Position numbers and translations under genes: made by a program. Positions 55,407 through 64,000 of a stretch of DNA of 64,000 bases are shown here, one piece after another. Within the stretch, counting starts at the first letter, position 1. Every line of letters starts with the position of its first letter. Location: assembly GCF_011806565.1 (NCBI RefSeq), contig NZ_JAATOP010000005.1, forward strand, positions 62,001-126,000. The letters run 5' to 3'. The notes beneath the pieces were generated by a model. The model saw only the letters and a program-made list of their open reading frames with translations. It made no database searches and was not told the origin of the DNA. The DNA comes from Marivivens donghaensis (GTDB taxonomy: Bacteria > Pseudomonadota > Alphaproteobacteria > Rhodobacterales > Rhodobacteraceae).

Positions 55407-55964
55407 TTACTCGGCCACACAGGTGAGCAGAAGCTCGTTGTAACGGGCGGTCAGCCACTCCAGAGCGGCGCTCGGATCCTGATCCTGAATGTCGTCGGTG
55501 GTGTCGTTGAAGACAGCGGCCGCGCGGCTGTTGTCGACAGCGGCGATGCCTTGGCTCGACAGGATGGTGTTGTAGAGGAAAAACGCTACAGCCACGAGCA
55601 CGATGCCGCGGGCCACACCGAAGAGGAAGCCGAGGATCTGGTCGATCGAGTCGAGCGCGGTTTTACGCACGACGGTCGACAGGAGCGGCGTGAAGAACGA
55701 CACGACAGCCAGCGCGATGGCGAAGGCGACCGCGAAGCCCGCGATGATCTTCAGCTCGCAGCTTCCGTCGATCTGGTCACCGACGACCGGCAGGTTGCCA
55801 ACAACGTCACCGGCGGGGGCGGCAAAGGTGAATGCGACCACTGCGGCTGCGACCCAGCCCACGATGGCCATCGTTTCGCGGACGATGCCGCGGCTGTACG
55901 CCAGAAGGGCAGAGACCACGACAACCGCGGCGACGATCCCATCTACGACGGTAAAGCTATCCAT
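55407..55964 (-). CDS. cvpA: CvpA-family membrane protein
   Basis: The protein has 185 residues and four membrane helices. It has the family N-terminus (DGIVAAVVVVSALLAYSRGIVRETMAIVGWVAA) and the later LDSIDQILGFLFGVARGIVLVAVAFFLY. Located just before purF, as in many bacteria, and 7 bp after radA. The biochemical role is not settled; it is needed for colicin V production in E. coli. Confidence 0.9.
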   Translation of the reverse strand: MDSFTVVDGIVAAVVVVSALLAYSRGIVRETMAIVGWVAAAVVAFTFAAPAGDVVGNLPVVGDQIDGSCELKIIAGFAVAFAIALAVVSFFTPLLSTVVRKTALDSIDQILGFLFGVARGIVLVAVAFFLYNTILSSQGIAAVDNSRAAAVFNDTTDDIQDQDPSAALEWLTARYNELLLTCVAE

Positions 55965-55971
55965 ATTCTAT

Positions 55972-57348
55972 TTATCCCCCTGCCTCTCGCGGGCCGAAAA
56001 CGTCTGTCACAAATCCGAGCACGTCCTGCACTTGCCGCAGATTCATGTCCGGTGCCGCCGCCCGTTTAGGCAGGCGGGGTAATATCGCCGTCGTGAAACC
56101 AAGTTTTTGCGCTTCTTTCAACCGATTTTCGGTTTGTACGACCTGACGAAGCTGCCCAGATAGGGCGATTTCGCCGAAAAGACAGCAGTCCGCTGGCAAA
56201 GCCGCGTCTTCCCTAGCGGAAATCAGCGCCGCAGCGACCGCCAGATCGGCGGCGGGCTCGGTAATCCGCAGGCCGCCGGCCACGTTCAGGTAGACGTCCA
56301 GCCCCGCGAACGCGACGCCGCAGCGCGATTCCAGCACGGCGAGGATCATGGCGAGGCGTCCGCCATCCCAGCCCACGACCGACCGCCGCGCCTGCGGGGT
56401 CGGTGAGGGCGAGACAAGCGCCTGAATTTCGCACAGCATCGGGCGCGTGCCTTCAATGCCCGCAAATACCACCGATCCCGGAGTGGGCTGGCCGCGTTCG
56501 GACAGGAACAGGGCCGAGGGGTTTTTGACCTCCGCCAGCCCCTTGCCCGTCATCTCGAACACGCCGATCTCGTCCGACGGGCCGAAGCGGTTCTTGACCG
56601 CCCGCAGCACGCGGAACTGGTGACCGCGCTCACCTTCGAAATAAAGGACGGTATCAACCATGTGCTCCACCACACGCGGACCGGCGAGCGAGCCTTCTTT
56701 GGTCACGTGGCCGACCATGATGGTGGCGATGCCCTGTTTTTTGGCAAACGTCGTCAATTCGTGCGCCGAAGCGCGAACCTGACTGACCGATCCTGGCGCG
56801 CTATCGACCGTGTCGGCCCACATCGTCTGGATCGAGTCGATAATCACGAGGTCGGGTTGCTCCTTTTCGAGCGTCGTGACGATATCCCGCAGGTTGGATT
56901 CGGCAGCGAGCATGACGGGCGATTGCTCCAGCCCGAGCCGCCGCGCGCGCATCTGCACCTGCTGGGTGCTTTCTTCGCCCGTAATATAGATGACCTTCAT
57001 CCCGTTCCGCGCAAACCGCGCCGCCGCTTGAAGCAGCAGGGTCGATTTGCCGATGCCGGGATCGCCGCCGACCAGAATGGCCGATGCCTTCACCAGACCG
57101 CCGCCCAGAACGCGGTCCAATTCGCCGACGCCCGCTTCGGTGCGGGGCGGTTCGGGGTCCTGGTTCGCAAGGTGCGTCAGTGTGATCTGCTGGCCGCGCT
57201 TGCCCGACAGGCTCTTGGAGCCGTGGCCCGTCGCCAGCGGTTTTTGTTCGTGGATGGAGTTCCATGCCCCGCAGGTTTCGCAGCGACCCGACCACTTGGA
57301 ATAGGACGCATCACATTCGGAGCAGATAAACGCTTTTTCTTTCGCCAT
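55972..57348 (-). CDS. radA: DNA repair protein RadA
   Basis: The protein has 458 residues. An N-terminal C4 zinc finger (Cys9, Cys12, Cys23, Cys26), a RecA-like ATPase with Walker A GGDPGIGKST near 94-103, the RadA-specific KNRFG motif near 253, and a Lon-like C-terminal domain are all present. It helps branch migration in recombination. The start at 57348 is consistent with the zinc finger position. Confidence 0.95.
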   Translation of the reverse strand: MAKEKAFICSECDASYSKWSGRCETCGAWNSIHEQKPLATGHGSKSLSGKRGQQITLTHLANQDPEPPRTEAGVGELDRVLGGGLVKASAILVGGDPGIGKSTLLLQAAARFARNGMKVIYITGEESTQQVQMRARRLGLEQSPVMLAAESNLRDIVTTLEKEQPDLVIIDSIQTMWADTVDSAPGSVSQVRASAHELTTFAKKQGIATIMVGHVTKEGSLAGPRVVEHMVDTVLYFEGERGHQFRVLRAVKNRFGPSDEIGVFEMTGKGLAEVKNPSALFLSERGQPTPGSVVFAGIEGTRPMLCEIQALVSPSPTPQARRSVVGWDGGRLAMILAVLESRCGVAFAGLDVYLNVAGGLRITEPAADLAVAAALISAREDAALPADCCLFGEIALSGQLRQVVQTENRLKEAQKLGFTTAILPRLPKRAAAPDMNLRQVQDVLGFVTDVFGPREAGG

Positions 57349-57390
57349 GAGGAGGTTGTGGCCTATCGGCAGGGCGGCGGCAACGGGAAA

Positions 57391-57837
57391 TCAGCGCCGC
57401 TTTGTTCCCATCGATGTGGCGACCGAAACCAGCACGCAGCCGGTAAAGAGGTAGAGCCCCCACGCGACCTCGAACCGGCCGACGCCGATGCCTTTCGCGA
57501 CGACCACATAAAGCGCCAGCAGGAACACGTCCGCCATCGCCAGTTTCGCCAGCCAGAATAGAACGGGCTTCACTGCTTTGTCCAATAGGCCGAAACCCAT
57601 GAGCACCATGCCGAGCGCCTTCATAAACGGCGCGAAGACGGCGAGGAACGTGACGAGCAGGGCAAGGTAGACGTCGCTTTCCCAAAGGCTCTGCAAGCCC
57701 GAGATGACCGAGATTTCCTTCATTGAAAACAACGGCAAAAGCGCCGCCCGAAGGAGCGGCGCGAACCACGCGACAGGAAACAGGACCAAGAGCGCGGGGT
57801 TGAGGTAGGTCAGGATCGAAGGGGTGCGGCGTGCCAT
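57391..57837 (-). CDS. PqiA-like (paraquat-inducible protein A family) membrane protein
   Basis: The protein has 148 residues and four membrane helices. The pattern LFPVAWFAPLLRAALLPLFSMKEISVISGLQSLWES and the later LAKLAMADVFLLALYVVVAKG match half of a PqiA repeat. In other bacteria PqiA acts with MCE proteins in lipid transport; here an MlaFE-like pair lies nearby on the same strand, which makes a related role plausible. Confidence 0.78.
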   Translation of the reverse strand: MARRTPSILTYLNPALLVLFPVAWFAPLLRAALLPLFSMKEISVISGLQSLWESDVYLALLVTFLAVFAPFMKALGMVLMGFGLLDKAVKPVLFWLAKLAMADVFLLALYVVVAKGIGVGRFEVAWGLYLFTGCVLVSVATSMGTKRR

Positions 57838-57874
57838 GCGTCATCAAAGACAGGGCAGCGCCGCAGGGGCAAGG

Positions 57875-58639
57875 TTATTCGGCAGCCGGTTTCATCGGCA
57901 TTTGAACGATCTTGTGGTCCGGCTCGGGCGGCTCGAAGCCATAACCAAGGTGCGGCAGTACGCTCTGCAATTCGCCGTCGAGCTTTTCGAGCTGGCTGGC
58001 GACTGCTGTTTCTTCTGCCTCGACCTGATCGGCCCACTGGCGCAGCTCGCGACAGATGTGCATCGCATCAACGATTTGCTCCTGATGGCGCTCGGCTTCT
58101 TCCTGACGTTGGCGAAGGAACTCCTTGGCCCGCTTCACCTTTTCGTCACCGTAGACATCAGCCAGTTCGCGGGCCTTTTCGCCCATCTGCGATGCCACGG
58201 TCAGAACGTCCATTTCCATCGTGCGCAGATCGGGATGGTCTCGCAGATAATGGAGGCGTTCGCGCACCGCGTCGAATTCGCTGCTGAGCGTGAAAACACC
58301 AGCGCGATCAGCGGTGTGGCAGACGTGGTAGGCCCGCGCCACGTCGTCCATATTCACCTCGAATTTGCGGTGCGATTTTTCGAGGTCCATCACCCGTTTG
58401 CTGGTCGGAATGAAGAACAGCAGCGAGGCCATGATCAAGGTGAACGCGAGCTGCACCAACATGCCCGCGTTGGTGACGATCACGTCGCCGAATGTCAGCG
58501 GAAGGGTGAGCCAAGGGGTGATCTGGGCCGCGCAGAGGAGGGCGTATCCGATGGTCACGGCGTTCATGACAATCAACATGCCGAAGGAACAGCTGTGCAA
58601 GCAGCGAACGATAAACCGAGTAGTCGATTGCTGCGCCAT
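57875..58639 (-). CDS. Two-helix membrane protein with long coiled-coil tail, unknown function
   Basis: The protein has 254 residues from ATG 58639 (MAQQSTTRF); a longer frame reaches 58657. Two membrane helices (about 17-40 and 50-80) are followed by a predominantly helical charged region (about 120-225) with heptad-like Glu/Arg/Leu spacing, and a Pro-rich end (EPPEPDHKIVQMPMKPAAE). I recognise no catalytic motif. It stands between PqiA-like and MlaF-like genes. Confidence 0.7.
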   Translation of the reverse strand: MAQQSTTRFIVRCLHSCSFGMLIVMNAVTIGYALLCAAQITPWLTLPLTFGDVIVTNAGMLVQLAFTLIMASLLFFIPTSKRVMDLEKSHRKFEVNMDDVARAYHVCHTADRAGVFTLSSEFDAVRERLHYLRDHPDLRTMEMDVLTVASQMGEKARELADVYGDEKVKRAKEFLRQRQEEAERHQEQIVDAMHICRELRQWADQVEAEETAVASQLEKLDGELQSVLPHLGYGFEPPEPDHKIVQMPMKPAAE

Positions 58640-58733
58640 CGCCAGCCTCTCAAACAATTAAACAACGTTAATGATTGAATGGTAGGGTGGCGGTTCGCCT
58701 GTTTCCAAAAATATTTGAAGAAAAGTTATCTTC

Positions 58734-59480
58734 TTAACGAACGGTCTCGATCGGACCGTGGGCCCGGCCGTGGATGAACTGGTCGACGTAGGGATCGTTC
58801 GACGCATCCATTTCGGAGATCGGGCCTTCCCAGCGGATCTTGCCTTTATGGAGCATCGCCACGCGGTCCGCGATGGCGCGGACGCTGGACATATCGTGGG
58901 TGATCGTGATCGCGGTTGCGCCCATCTCTGACACGATTTCGCGGATCAAGTCGTTGATAACGCCGGACATAATCGGATCGAGGCCGGTGGTCGGCTCGTC
59001 AAAGAAAATGATCTCTGGGTTCGCGGCAATCGCGCGGGCGAGGCTCACGCGCTTCTGCATCCCGCCCGACAATTCGGCGGGCAAACGGTCTGCCACGTCA
59101 GGCGTCAGACCCACGCGGCGGAGCTTTTCGATGGCGATGTCGCGGGCTTCTGCTTTGGGTCTTTTCAGCTCTCCACGCAAGAGGCGAAAAGCGACGTTTT
59201 GCCAGACGGGAAGCGAGTCAAACAGCGCGCCGCCCTGAAAAAGCATCCCGAAACGGGCGAGGAATTCGTCGCGTGGCTGGGTCGTGATGTCCTTGCCCGC
59301 TACCTCGATCCTGCCGCTGTCGGGCGTGACGAGGCCGAGGATGCACTTCAGCAGGACAGACTTGCCCGTACCCGAACCACCGATCACGACGGTCGAAGTA
59401 CCCTTGGCCACCTCAAGGTTCACACCGCGCAGGACAGCATTGCTGCCGAACGACTTCTGGACTTCGCTCAAACGTATCAT
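58734..59480 (-). CDS. mlaF: MlaF-like ABC transporter ATP-binding protein
   Basis: The protein has 248 residues. Walker A GGSGTGKSV near 34-42, Q-loop MLFQGGALFDSLPVW, signature LSGGMQKRVSLARAI, Walker B IIFFDEPTTGLDP and H-loop THDMSS are present. The GGALFDS Q-loop is typical of MCE/Mla lipid-transport ATPases. ATGA overlap couples it to the permease upstream on the minus strand. No MlaD-type binding protein is adjacent. Confidence 0.88.
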   Translation of the reverse strand: MIRLSEVQKSFGSNAVLRGVNLEVAKGTSTVVIGGSGTGKSVLLKCILGLVTPDSGRIEVAGKDITTQPRDEFLARFGMLFQGGALFDSLPVWQNVAFRLLRGELKRPKAEARDIAIEKLRRVGLTPDVADRLPAELSGGMQKRVSLARAIAANPEIIFFDEPTTGLDPIMSGVINDLIREIVSEMGATAITITHDMSSVRAIADRVAMLHKGKIRWEGPISEMDASNDPYVDQFIHGRAHGPIETVR

Positions 59481-60250
59481 GCGGAGAAGAACGCCTCCGT
59501 CAGGATGAAGTTGGCAGCGAGGATCAGAACGGCAGCGGCGACGACCGACTGTTTGGTCGCTTGGCCCACGCCCTGCGCGCCGCGGCCCGAGTTCATGCCG
59601 TAATAGCAGCCCATCAGCGCCGCGATGAAACCGAAGGCCGCGCCTTTGATCAGCGAGGACGCGACATCGTGGAATTCGAGGAAGTTCACCGTGTTGGTGA
59701 TGTAGTTCGCGGCATTGAAGCCCAGACGCTCGGTCCCGACGACGAAACCGCCGAGGATGCCGATGACGTCGCCGATGCCCACGAGGATCGGCATCACCAG
59801 CGTCGCCGCAAGCACGCGGGGCAGGGTGAGGTACTTTGCCGGATTAGTGGACAAGGTAGTCAGCGCGTCGATCTGCTCGGTCACATGCATCGTTGCGATT
59901 TCAGCGGCAAGCGACGAGGTCACGCGCGCCGCGATCATCAGGCCGACCAGAACGGGACCAAGTTCACGCACCATACCGATGGCAACGATCTGCGGCACAA
60001 CAGCTTCGGCACTGAAACGCGCACCACCCGAGTAAATCTGGAGCGCAAGCGCACCGCCAGTAAACAGCGCGGTCAGGCCGACGACGGGCAGGGAATAGAA
60101 CCCGATTTGCATGATCGCCACACCGAATTCGCGCCAGTAGAACGGCGGACGGACCATGTGGCTGATCGTATCGGCCGCAAAAATCGTCACCCGCCCGATA
60201 ATCGCCAGAGCCATGATGACAGCGCGGCCAACCGCGCGGAGGGCGTTCAT
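59477..60250 (-). CDS. mlaE: MlaE-like ABC permease (MCE lipid transport)
   Basis: The protein has 257 residues with the MlaE family pattern: VRPPFYWREFGVAIMQIGFYSLPVVGLTALFTG near the N-terminus, VRELGPVLVGLMIAARVTSSLAAEIATM near 107-134, and a GCYYGMNSGRGAQGVGQATKQSVV end. It moves lipids across the inner membrane with MlaF. The ATG at 60250 lies 2 bases after the alr stop; the longer frame to 60895 is the shadow of alr. Confidence 0.9.
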   Translation of the reverse strand: MNALRAVGRAVIMALAIIGRVTIFAADTISHMVRPPFYWREFGVAIMQIGFYSLPVVGLTALFTGGALALQIYSGGARFSAEAVVPQIVAIGMVRELGPVLVGLMIAARVTSSLAAEIATMHVTEQIDALTTLSTNPAKYLTLPRVLAATLVMPILVGIGDVIGILGGFVVGTERLGFNAANYITNTVNFLEFHDVASSLIKGAAFGFIAALMGCYYGMNSGRGAQGVGQATKQSVVAAAVLILAANFILTEAFFSA

Positions 60251-60252
60251 GA

Positions 60253-61290
60253 TCACGACGCGATAAAGCGCCGCTGATAGCGCCCACCCAGTGATGTCAG
60301 AATTTCGTACCCGATGGTGCCGCCGATTTCGGCCAGATCGTCGACCGTCTGCGTCGGGCAAAGCAGGCTGAGGTAATCCGGCGTCTCTTCGAGGTCGGTG
60401 ATGTCTACGGTGATCAGGTCCATCGACACGCGGCCAACGAGCGGCACGGGCGTCGAGCCGTGCCAGAACTTCGCGCGGTTGGAAATCGAACGGATGATGC
60501 CGTCGGCATAACCGCCCGAAACGGTCGCGATGCGGCTGGCGCGCTTGGCCTGCCACGAATTGCCGTAGCCGACGACTTCGCCTTCGGTCAGATCGCGCAC
60601 CTGAATGACCGGCAGGTCGAGGTGAACGACCGGCTTGGCCTGCTCGAACGGCATACCGCCATACATCCCGATACCGGGACGGGTCAGATCGAAGTGATAG
60701 TCCTTGCCCAGCAGGATGCCGCCCGTGGCGGACAGCGAGCGCGGAACGCCGACTCCATCGGTCATCTTGCGGAAGACGCCGAGCTGGTACTCGTTCATCG
60801 GATGATCGGGCTCGTCCGCACAAGCGAGGTGGGACATGATGAGGCGCGGGCGCTGCTGCATCGCGATCGACGCGACGGCGGCCCATTCGGCCCACTCCAT
60901 CCCGAGGCGGTTCATGCCCGTATCGAGTTGGATGCCGAACGGATGGCCGGGCAGGGCCTCGAAATGGCGCGTCAACTGATCGACCGAATTCAGCATCGGG
61001 ATCAGGTTGAGTTGCAGGATGGCTTCGGTATCGCCCTGCATGTGGCCCGAAAATACGTGGATGTCCTTTTCCGGACCTACGGATTCGCGAACGCGGCGGC
61101 CTTCTTCGACCGTTGCCACGAAGAACTTCGCGACGCCCATGCCGGCAAGGGCCGCAGCCACACGGCCCGACCCCAGCCCGTAGGCGTTTGCTTTTACCAC
61201 AGCGCCGGTTTCGCAGGCGGTCATCGCATCAAGCGAACGCCAGTTGGAAAGCAGCGCGGAAAGATCGATTGTCAGACGTCCAGTAGCCAT
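60253..61290 (-). CDS. alr: Alanine racemase
   Basis: The protein has 345 residues of fold-type III. The PLP Lys33 lies in [21 protein letters not shown] is near 120, and the second catalytic Tyr is in [10 protein letters not shown] near 242. It makes D-alanine for peptidoglycan. The start [10 protein letters not shown] at 61290 is 44 bp after the dnaB stop. Confidence 0.94.
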   Translation of the reverse strand: MATGRLTIDLSALLSNWRSLDAMTACETGAVVKANAYGLGSGRVAAALAGMGVAKFFVATVEEGRRVRESVGPEKDIHVFSGHMQGDTEAILQLNLIPMLNSVDQLTRHFEALPGHPFGIQLDTGMNRLGMEWAEWAAVASIAMQQRPRLIMSHLACADEPDHPMNEYQLGVFRKMTDGVGVPRSLSATGGILLGKDYHFDLTRPGIGMYGGMPFEQAKPVVHLDLPVIQVRDLTEGEVVGYGNSWQAKRASRIATVSGGYADGIIRSISNRAKFWHGSTPVPLVGRVSMDLITVDITDLEETPDYLSLLCPTQTVDDLAEIGGTIGYEILTSLGGRYQRRFIAS

Positions 61291-61334
61291 ATCGCCCTTG
61301 TCTTATGGCTTCGCTGCAGGAGCAAGAGGGAAAA

Positions 61335-62828
61335 TCAGTACCCCTCGACCGCGTCCTGCTGCCAAGGTTTGACCAAGTTGCCGAAGCGGGTGAATTTGCC
61401 TTCGAACGACAGGTCCACGGTGCCGATCGGACCGTGACGCTGTTTGCCGATGATGACTTCGGCCCGTCCGTGCAGGCGGTTCATGCGGTCCTGCCATTCG
61501 GGGAAGGTCGGGCTGTCTTCGGACGGCTTTTCACGTTCGACGTAATATTCCTCGCGGAACACGAACATAACAACGTCGGCGTCCTGCTCGATCGAGCCCG
61601 ATTCACGAAGGTCCGACAGCTGCGGGCGCTTATCGTCGCGGCTTTCCACTGTACGCGAGAGCTGGGACAGCGCGACGACGGGGATGTTGAGTTCCTTGGC
61701 AATCGCTTTCAGGCCCATCGAAATCTCGCCGATTTCCTGAACGCGGTTATCGCCGCGACCCGAGCCGCGCAGCAGTTGAAGGTAGTCGACGATCAGCACA
61801 TCGAGGCCATGCGTCCGCTTCAGACGGCGGGCGCGGGCGGCAACCTGGTTGATCGGCAGCGCAGGCGTGTCGTCGATGAACAGCGGGCAGCTTTCGAGTT
61901 CTTTTGCGGCCTCGACGAAGCGGCGGAATTCCTGCTCGGTCATGTCACCGCGTCGGATCTGTTCGGACGGTACTTCGGACGCTTCGGACAGAATACGTGC
62001 GGCAAGTTGTTCGGCGCTCATTTCGAGGCTGAAGAAGCCTACAACGCCGCCTTCGACCGCGCCTTCAGTCCCGTCCGGCTTGCGGCCCTTGCGGAACGCT
62101 TTGGCGATGTTGAACGCCACGTTGGTCGCGAGCGAGGTCTTACCCATCGACGGACGACCCGCGAGGATCAGAAGATCCGACGGGTGCAGGCCGCCGAGCT
62201 TTTTGTCCATGTCGATCAGGCCGGTCGAGATGCCCGACAGCTGGCCCTCACGCTGGTAGGCCGCATTGGCGCTGTTGACCGCCTGAGTGACCGCCTTGAC
62301 GAAGCTGGTAAAGCCGGTCTCCGACTTACCTTTTTCCGCCAGCGAATAGAGGCGCTGTTCCGCCTTGCCGATCTGTTCGGCAGCGTCCGAGTCGACCTGA
62401 ACGCGGCTGGCTTCGGCCACGATGTCTTTGCCGACGCCGATCAGTTCGCGGCGGATCGCGAGGTCATAGATCAGCTGGGCGTAGTCTTTGGCCGCAAAGG
62501 CCGAAATCGCAGAACCCGCCAGCTTCAGCAGATAAGTCGCGCCGCCCAGTTCGTTCAGACCGGGGTGGTCTTTCATATAGGCTTTGAGCGTGACGGGCGA
62601 GGCCAGCGCGTTCACGGAAATACGGGCCGCAGCGGTCTGGAAAATCTCTCGGTGGACAGGGTCAAAGAAGTGGTCCGCCGTGATGATCGAAGCCACACGG
62701 TCGAAGATGTCATTGTTCGTCAGGATCGCACCCAGAAGCTGCTGCTCAGCCTCGATGGAGTGCGGCACCGGATCTTCTGCTTTGTCTTCCGATCCGCTTG
62801 CGTTGAATACGGCGATCTCGCTCATCAC
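61335..62828 (-). CDS. dnaB: Replicative DNA helicase
   Basis: The protein has 497 residues. The N-terminal DnaB domain (PHSIEAEQQLLGAIL near 22-36) is followed by the RecA-like motor with Walker A GRPSMGKTS near 214, the DVLIVDYLQLL Walker B strand, and late SDLRESGSIEQDADVVMF. It unwinds DNA at the replication fork. A perfect DnaA box lies 82 bp upstream of its start. Confidence 0.96.
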   Translation of the reverse strand: MMSEIAVFNASGSEDKAEDPVPHSIEAEQQLLGAILTNNDIFDRVASIITADHFFDPVHREIFQTAAARISVNALASPVTLKAYMKDHPGLNELGGATYLLKLAGSAISAFAAKDYAQLIYDLAIRRELIGVGKDIVAEASRVQVDSDAAEQIGKAEQRLYSLAEKGKSETGFTSFVKAVTQAVNSANAAYQREGQLSGISTGLIDMDKKLGGLHPSDLLILAGRPSMGKTSLATNVAFNIAKAFRKGRKPDGTEGAVEGGVVGFFSLEMSAEQLAARILSEASEVPSEQIRRGDMTEQEFRRFVEAAKELESCPLFIDDTPALPINQVAARARRLKRTHGLDVLIVDYLQLLRGSGRGDNRVQEIGEISMGLKAIAKELNIPVVALSQLSRTVESRDDKRPQLSDLRESGSIEQDADVVMFVFREEYYVEREKPSEDSPTFPEWQDRMNRLHGRAEVIIGKQRHGPIGTVDLSFEGKFTRFGNLVKPWQQDAVEGY

Positions 62829-62909
62829 AGTCCTGTCACGGTTTTTATGCTGCCCCAGTGAGCAGAGGGTCTACCCCGAGGGTACGTCCGACTTCAAATA
62901 GTATAACTC

Positions 62910-62918
62910 TGTGGATAA
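62910..62918 (-). promoter_or_regulatory. Consensus DnaA box upstream of dnaB
   Basis: The plus strand reads TGTGGATAA, the exact complement of TTATCCACA. It stands in the 193-bp gap between pyrE and dnaB, where it could link dnaB expression to DnaA. It is single, so this is not an origin. Confidence 0.5.
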
Positions 62919-62935
62919 CCTGTGCAAAACACAAA

Positions 62936-62955
62936 CGCCCCCAAATGAGGGGGCG
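62936..62955 (-). terminator. Intrinsic terminator after pyrE
   Basis: A 7-bp GC stem (62936-62942 with 62949-62955) has the loop AAATGA and is followed on the minus strand by TTTGTGTTTTG. Confidence 0.75.
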
Positions 62956-62994
62956 CTTAGGTTAGTTGCTGCTATATCTTGCGGAAACTCCGCG

Positions 62995-63012
62995 ATTATC
63001 CTGACGGATAAT
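62995..63012. repeat. Perfect inverted repeat after pyrE
   Basis: ATTATCC (62995-63001) and GGATAAT (63006-63012) flank TGAC just after the pyrE stop. It is A/T-rich and suits a protein-binding site or a weak hairpin; a second small stem (GCGGA/TCCGC, 62981-62993) is adjacent. Confidence 0.45.
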
Positions 63013-63021
63013 TTATAGGGC

Positions 63022-63696
63022 TTAGGCGTGGGCCGCCGACCATGCCGCCGGATCGCGCAGATACGACTCGACCTCGGCCAGCGTTTCGGCGTCGAACGCC
63101 TCGCGTTCCTTGGCAACTTCGAGCACATCCCACCACGTGCAGAGGCTGATCAGCTGCACGCCGTGATCGCCGAGGGTTTTCTCCACGCCCTCGAAAATGC
63201 CGTAGTAGAAGATTACCGCAGTGGCCGAGCAGGTCGCGCCGGTGTCGCGGATCGCATCGACGAACGACAGCTTGGAGCCGCCATCGGTGGTCAGGTCTTC
63301 CACGAGCAGCACGCGCTGGCCTTCGGACATTGCGCCTTCGATACGGGCGTTCCGGCCGTAGCCCTTGGGCTTTTTACGAACGTAGGTCATCGGCAGGGCA
63401 AGGCGTTCTGCGACCATGGCCGCGAACGGGATGCCAGCGGTCTCGCCGCCTGCGATATTGTCGAATGCTTCGAAACCCGCTTCGCGCATGATCGAGACCG
63501 AGAGGAAATCCATCAGTGTCGAGCGGATGCGCGGGAAGGAGATCAGTTTGCGGCAGTCCACGTAGGTCGGGGCTTTCTTGCCCGAAGCGTGGGTGAACGG
63601 CTCTTTGGCGTTGAAGGACACAGCGCCGATCTCAAGCAGCATACCTGCCGACAGGCGGGCGATCTCGGACTTCGACGGGAAGGAGGAGGGGATCAT
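63022..63696 (-). CDS. pyrE: Orotate phosphoribosyltransferase
   Basis: The protein has 224 residues. The PRPP-binding motif [14 protein letters not shown] is near 129-142, with [17 protein letters not shown] near 34-50 and [16 protein letters not shown] near 105-120. It converts orotate and PRPP to OMP in pyrimidine synthesis. The ATG at 63696 is followed by [15 protein letters not shown]; there is no pyrC next to it on this side. Confidence 0.94.
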   Translation of the reverse strand: MIPSSFPSKSEIARLSAGMLLEIGAVSFNAKEPFTHASGKKAPTYVDCRKLISFPRIRSTLMDFLSVSIMREAGFEAFDNIAGGETAGIPFAAMVAERLALPMTYVRKKPKGYGRNARIEGAMSEGQRVLLVEDLTTDGGSKLSFVDAIRDTGATCSATAVIFYYGIFEGVEKTLGDHGVQLISLCTWWDVLEVAKEREAFDAETLAEVESYLRDPAAWSAAHA

Positions 63697-63763
63697 GGCA
63701 GCGTCCTTTCGGTAAGGTTTCGCTGGGTCATTAGACGCATTCGCCCCAGTTTGAAAGACTGCA

Positions 63764-63793
63764 AAAGGCAGCGCCCGTATAGGCGCTGCCTTT
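63764..63793 (-). terminator. Intrinsic terminator after the right-edge gene
   Basis: A 12-bp perfect stem (63764-63775 with 63782-63793) has the loop CGTATA. On the minus strand it directly follows the stop at 63800 and is trailed by TTTTGC. Confidence 0.85.
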
Positions 63794-63799
63794 CTATGA

Positions 63800-64000
63800 T
63801 CAGAAGACGAACGCGTCTTCGGTAAGGTCGTCGAGCGAAACCTTGTTGACCTTGATCGTCAGGTTCAGCTCGTTGTCAGTGATGATGACGGCTTTCTTCG
63901 TTTCGCGGACGTGGTTGGCCATCAGGTCGTCATAGCTGTCGATGCTGCCATTCGCGCCTTTGAACGAAATCAGGTCGCCTTCGCTCAGTTCGAAATCCTT
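63800..64000 (-). CDS. C-terminus of an RTX-like calcium-binding protein, cut by window edge
   Basis: The last 66 residues before TGA at 63800-63802 read [12 protein letters not shown], then [14 protein letters not shown] and finally [13 protein letters not shown]. This matches the typical end of hemolysin-type (RTX) calcium-binding proteins in Rhodobacterales, which end in a DLTxDxFxF-like block used for type I secretion. The glycine-rich repeats should lie beyond the right edge. The assignment rests on the tail only. Confidence 0.6.
   Translation of the reverse strand, partial: KDFELSEGDLISFKGANGSIDSYDDLMANHVRETKKAVIITDNELNLTIKVNKVSLDDLTEDAFVF

Noticed and set aside
62829-63021. Replication origin
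   Set aside because: Only one DnaA box is visible, with no AT-rich unwinding region or box cluster; dnaB regulation is the more modest reading.
1-64000. tRNA or rRNA genes, CRISPR arrays, insertion sequences, prophage or integron
   Set aside because: No cloverleaf with a conserved T-loop, no spaced direct repeats, and no transposase, integrase or phage structural genes were recognised. The scan was by eye, so a single tRNA could be missed; tRNAscan would settle it.

Overview
The window looks like chromosomal DNA of a Rhodobacterales (roseobacter/Rhodobacter-type) alphaproteobacterium. The evidence is high G+C content, close matches to Paracoccus/Rhodobacter-type complex I subunits, small families I associate with this order (DUF5337, DUF5333, a Hint-domain protein, an RTX-like C-terminus at the right edge), and tightly packed operons with many 1-4 nt start/stop overlaps. 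No rRNA, tRNA, CRISPR array, prophage or insertion sequence was seen.

Layout. (1) 1-4487: the 5' part of glmU, a phosphoglycolate-phosphatase-like HAD gene, a DegT/DnrJ-type aminotransferase with a small unknown partner, a small membrane protein and a GGDEF protein. (2) 4657-22594: a complete 14-subunit nuo (complex I) cluster. Six small non-core genes are inserted between the subunits, and two strong intrinsic terminators lie inside it. It runs on into birA, coaX and ribonuclease J (to 25795). (3) 25792-34627: a secreted unknown, an RhlE-like DEAD-box helicase, a membrane protein, prfC, a soluble globin-coupled chemotaxis transducer, a Hint-domain protein, an orphan ABC ATPase and a WYL regulator. 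(4) 34865-40055: a decayed zone. It holds a voltage-sensor ion-channel pseudogene, then a broken family-3 substrate-binding protein, a broken DAACS-fold transporter, an intact Asp/Glu-type racemase and a second broken DAACS-like protein. The gene order suggests a binding-protein-dependent DAACS transporter with two unequal membrane subunits, which I do not recognise as a described system. (5) 40052-47295: a LacI-family repressor divergent from a sugar operon (Gfo/Idh oxidoreductase, sugar isomerase/epimerase, binding protein, two permeases, ATPase), with two LacI-type palindromes between them. (6) 47509-49871: tatABC plus a DUF815 ATPase. (7) 49904-64000, all on the minus strand: an nlpD-like gene, pcm, surE, an SDR, a small PilP-like protein, purF, cvpA, radA, a PqiA-like protein, a coiled-coil membrane protein, an mlaFE-like ABC pair, alr, dnaB, pyrE and the end of an RTX-like protein.

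How it works together. Most of the window is housekeeping: NADH oxidation, cofactor synthesis (biotin attachment, CoA), RNA turnover, Tat export, purine and pyrimidine synthesis, wall precursors (GlmU, Alr) and DNA replication. The accessory interest lies in the non-core genes of the nuo cluster and in the decayed transporter/racemase locus. Five of six convergent gene pairs overlap by exactly 4 nt at a shared palindromic stop. All domain assignments are from reading the sequence; no database search was run.
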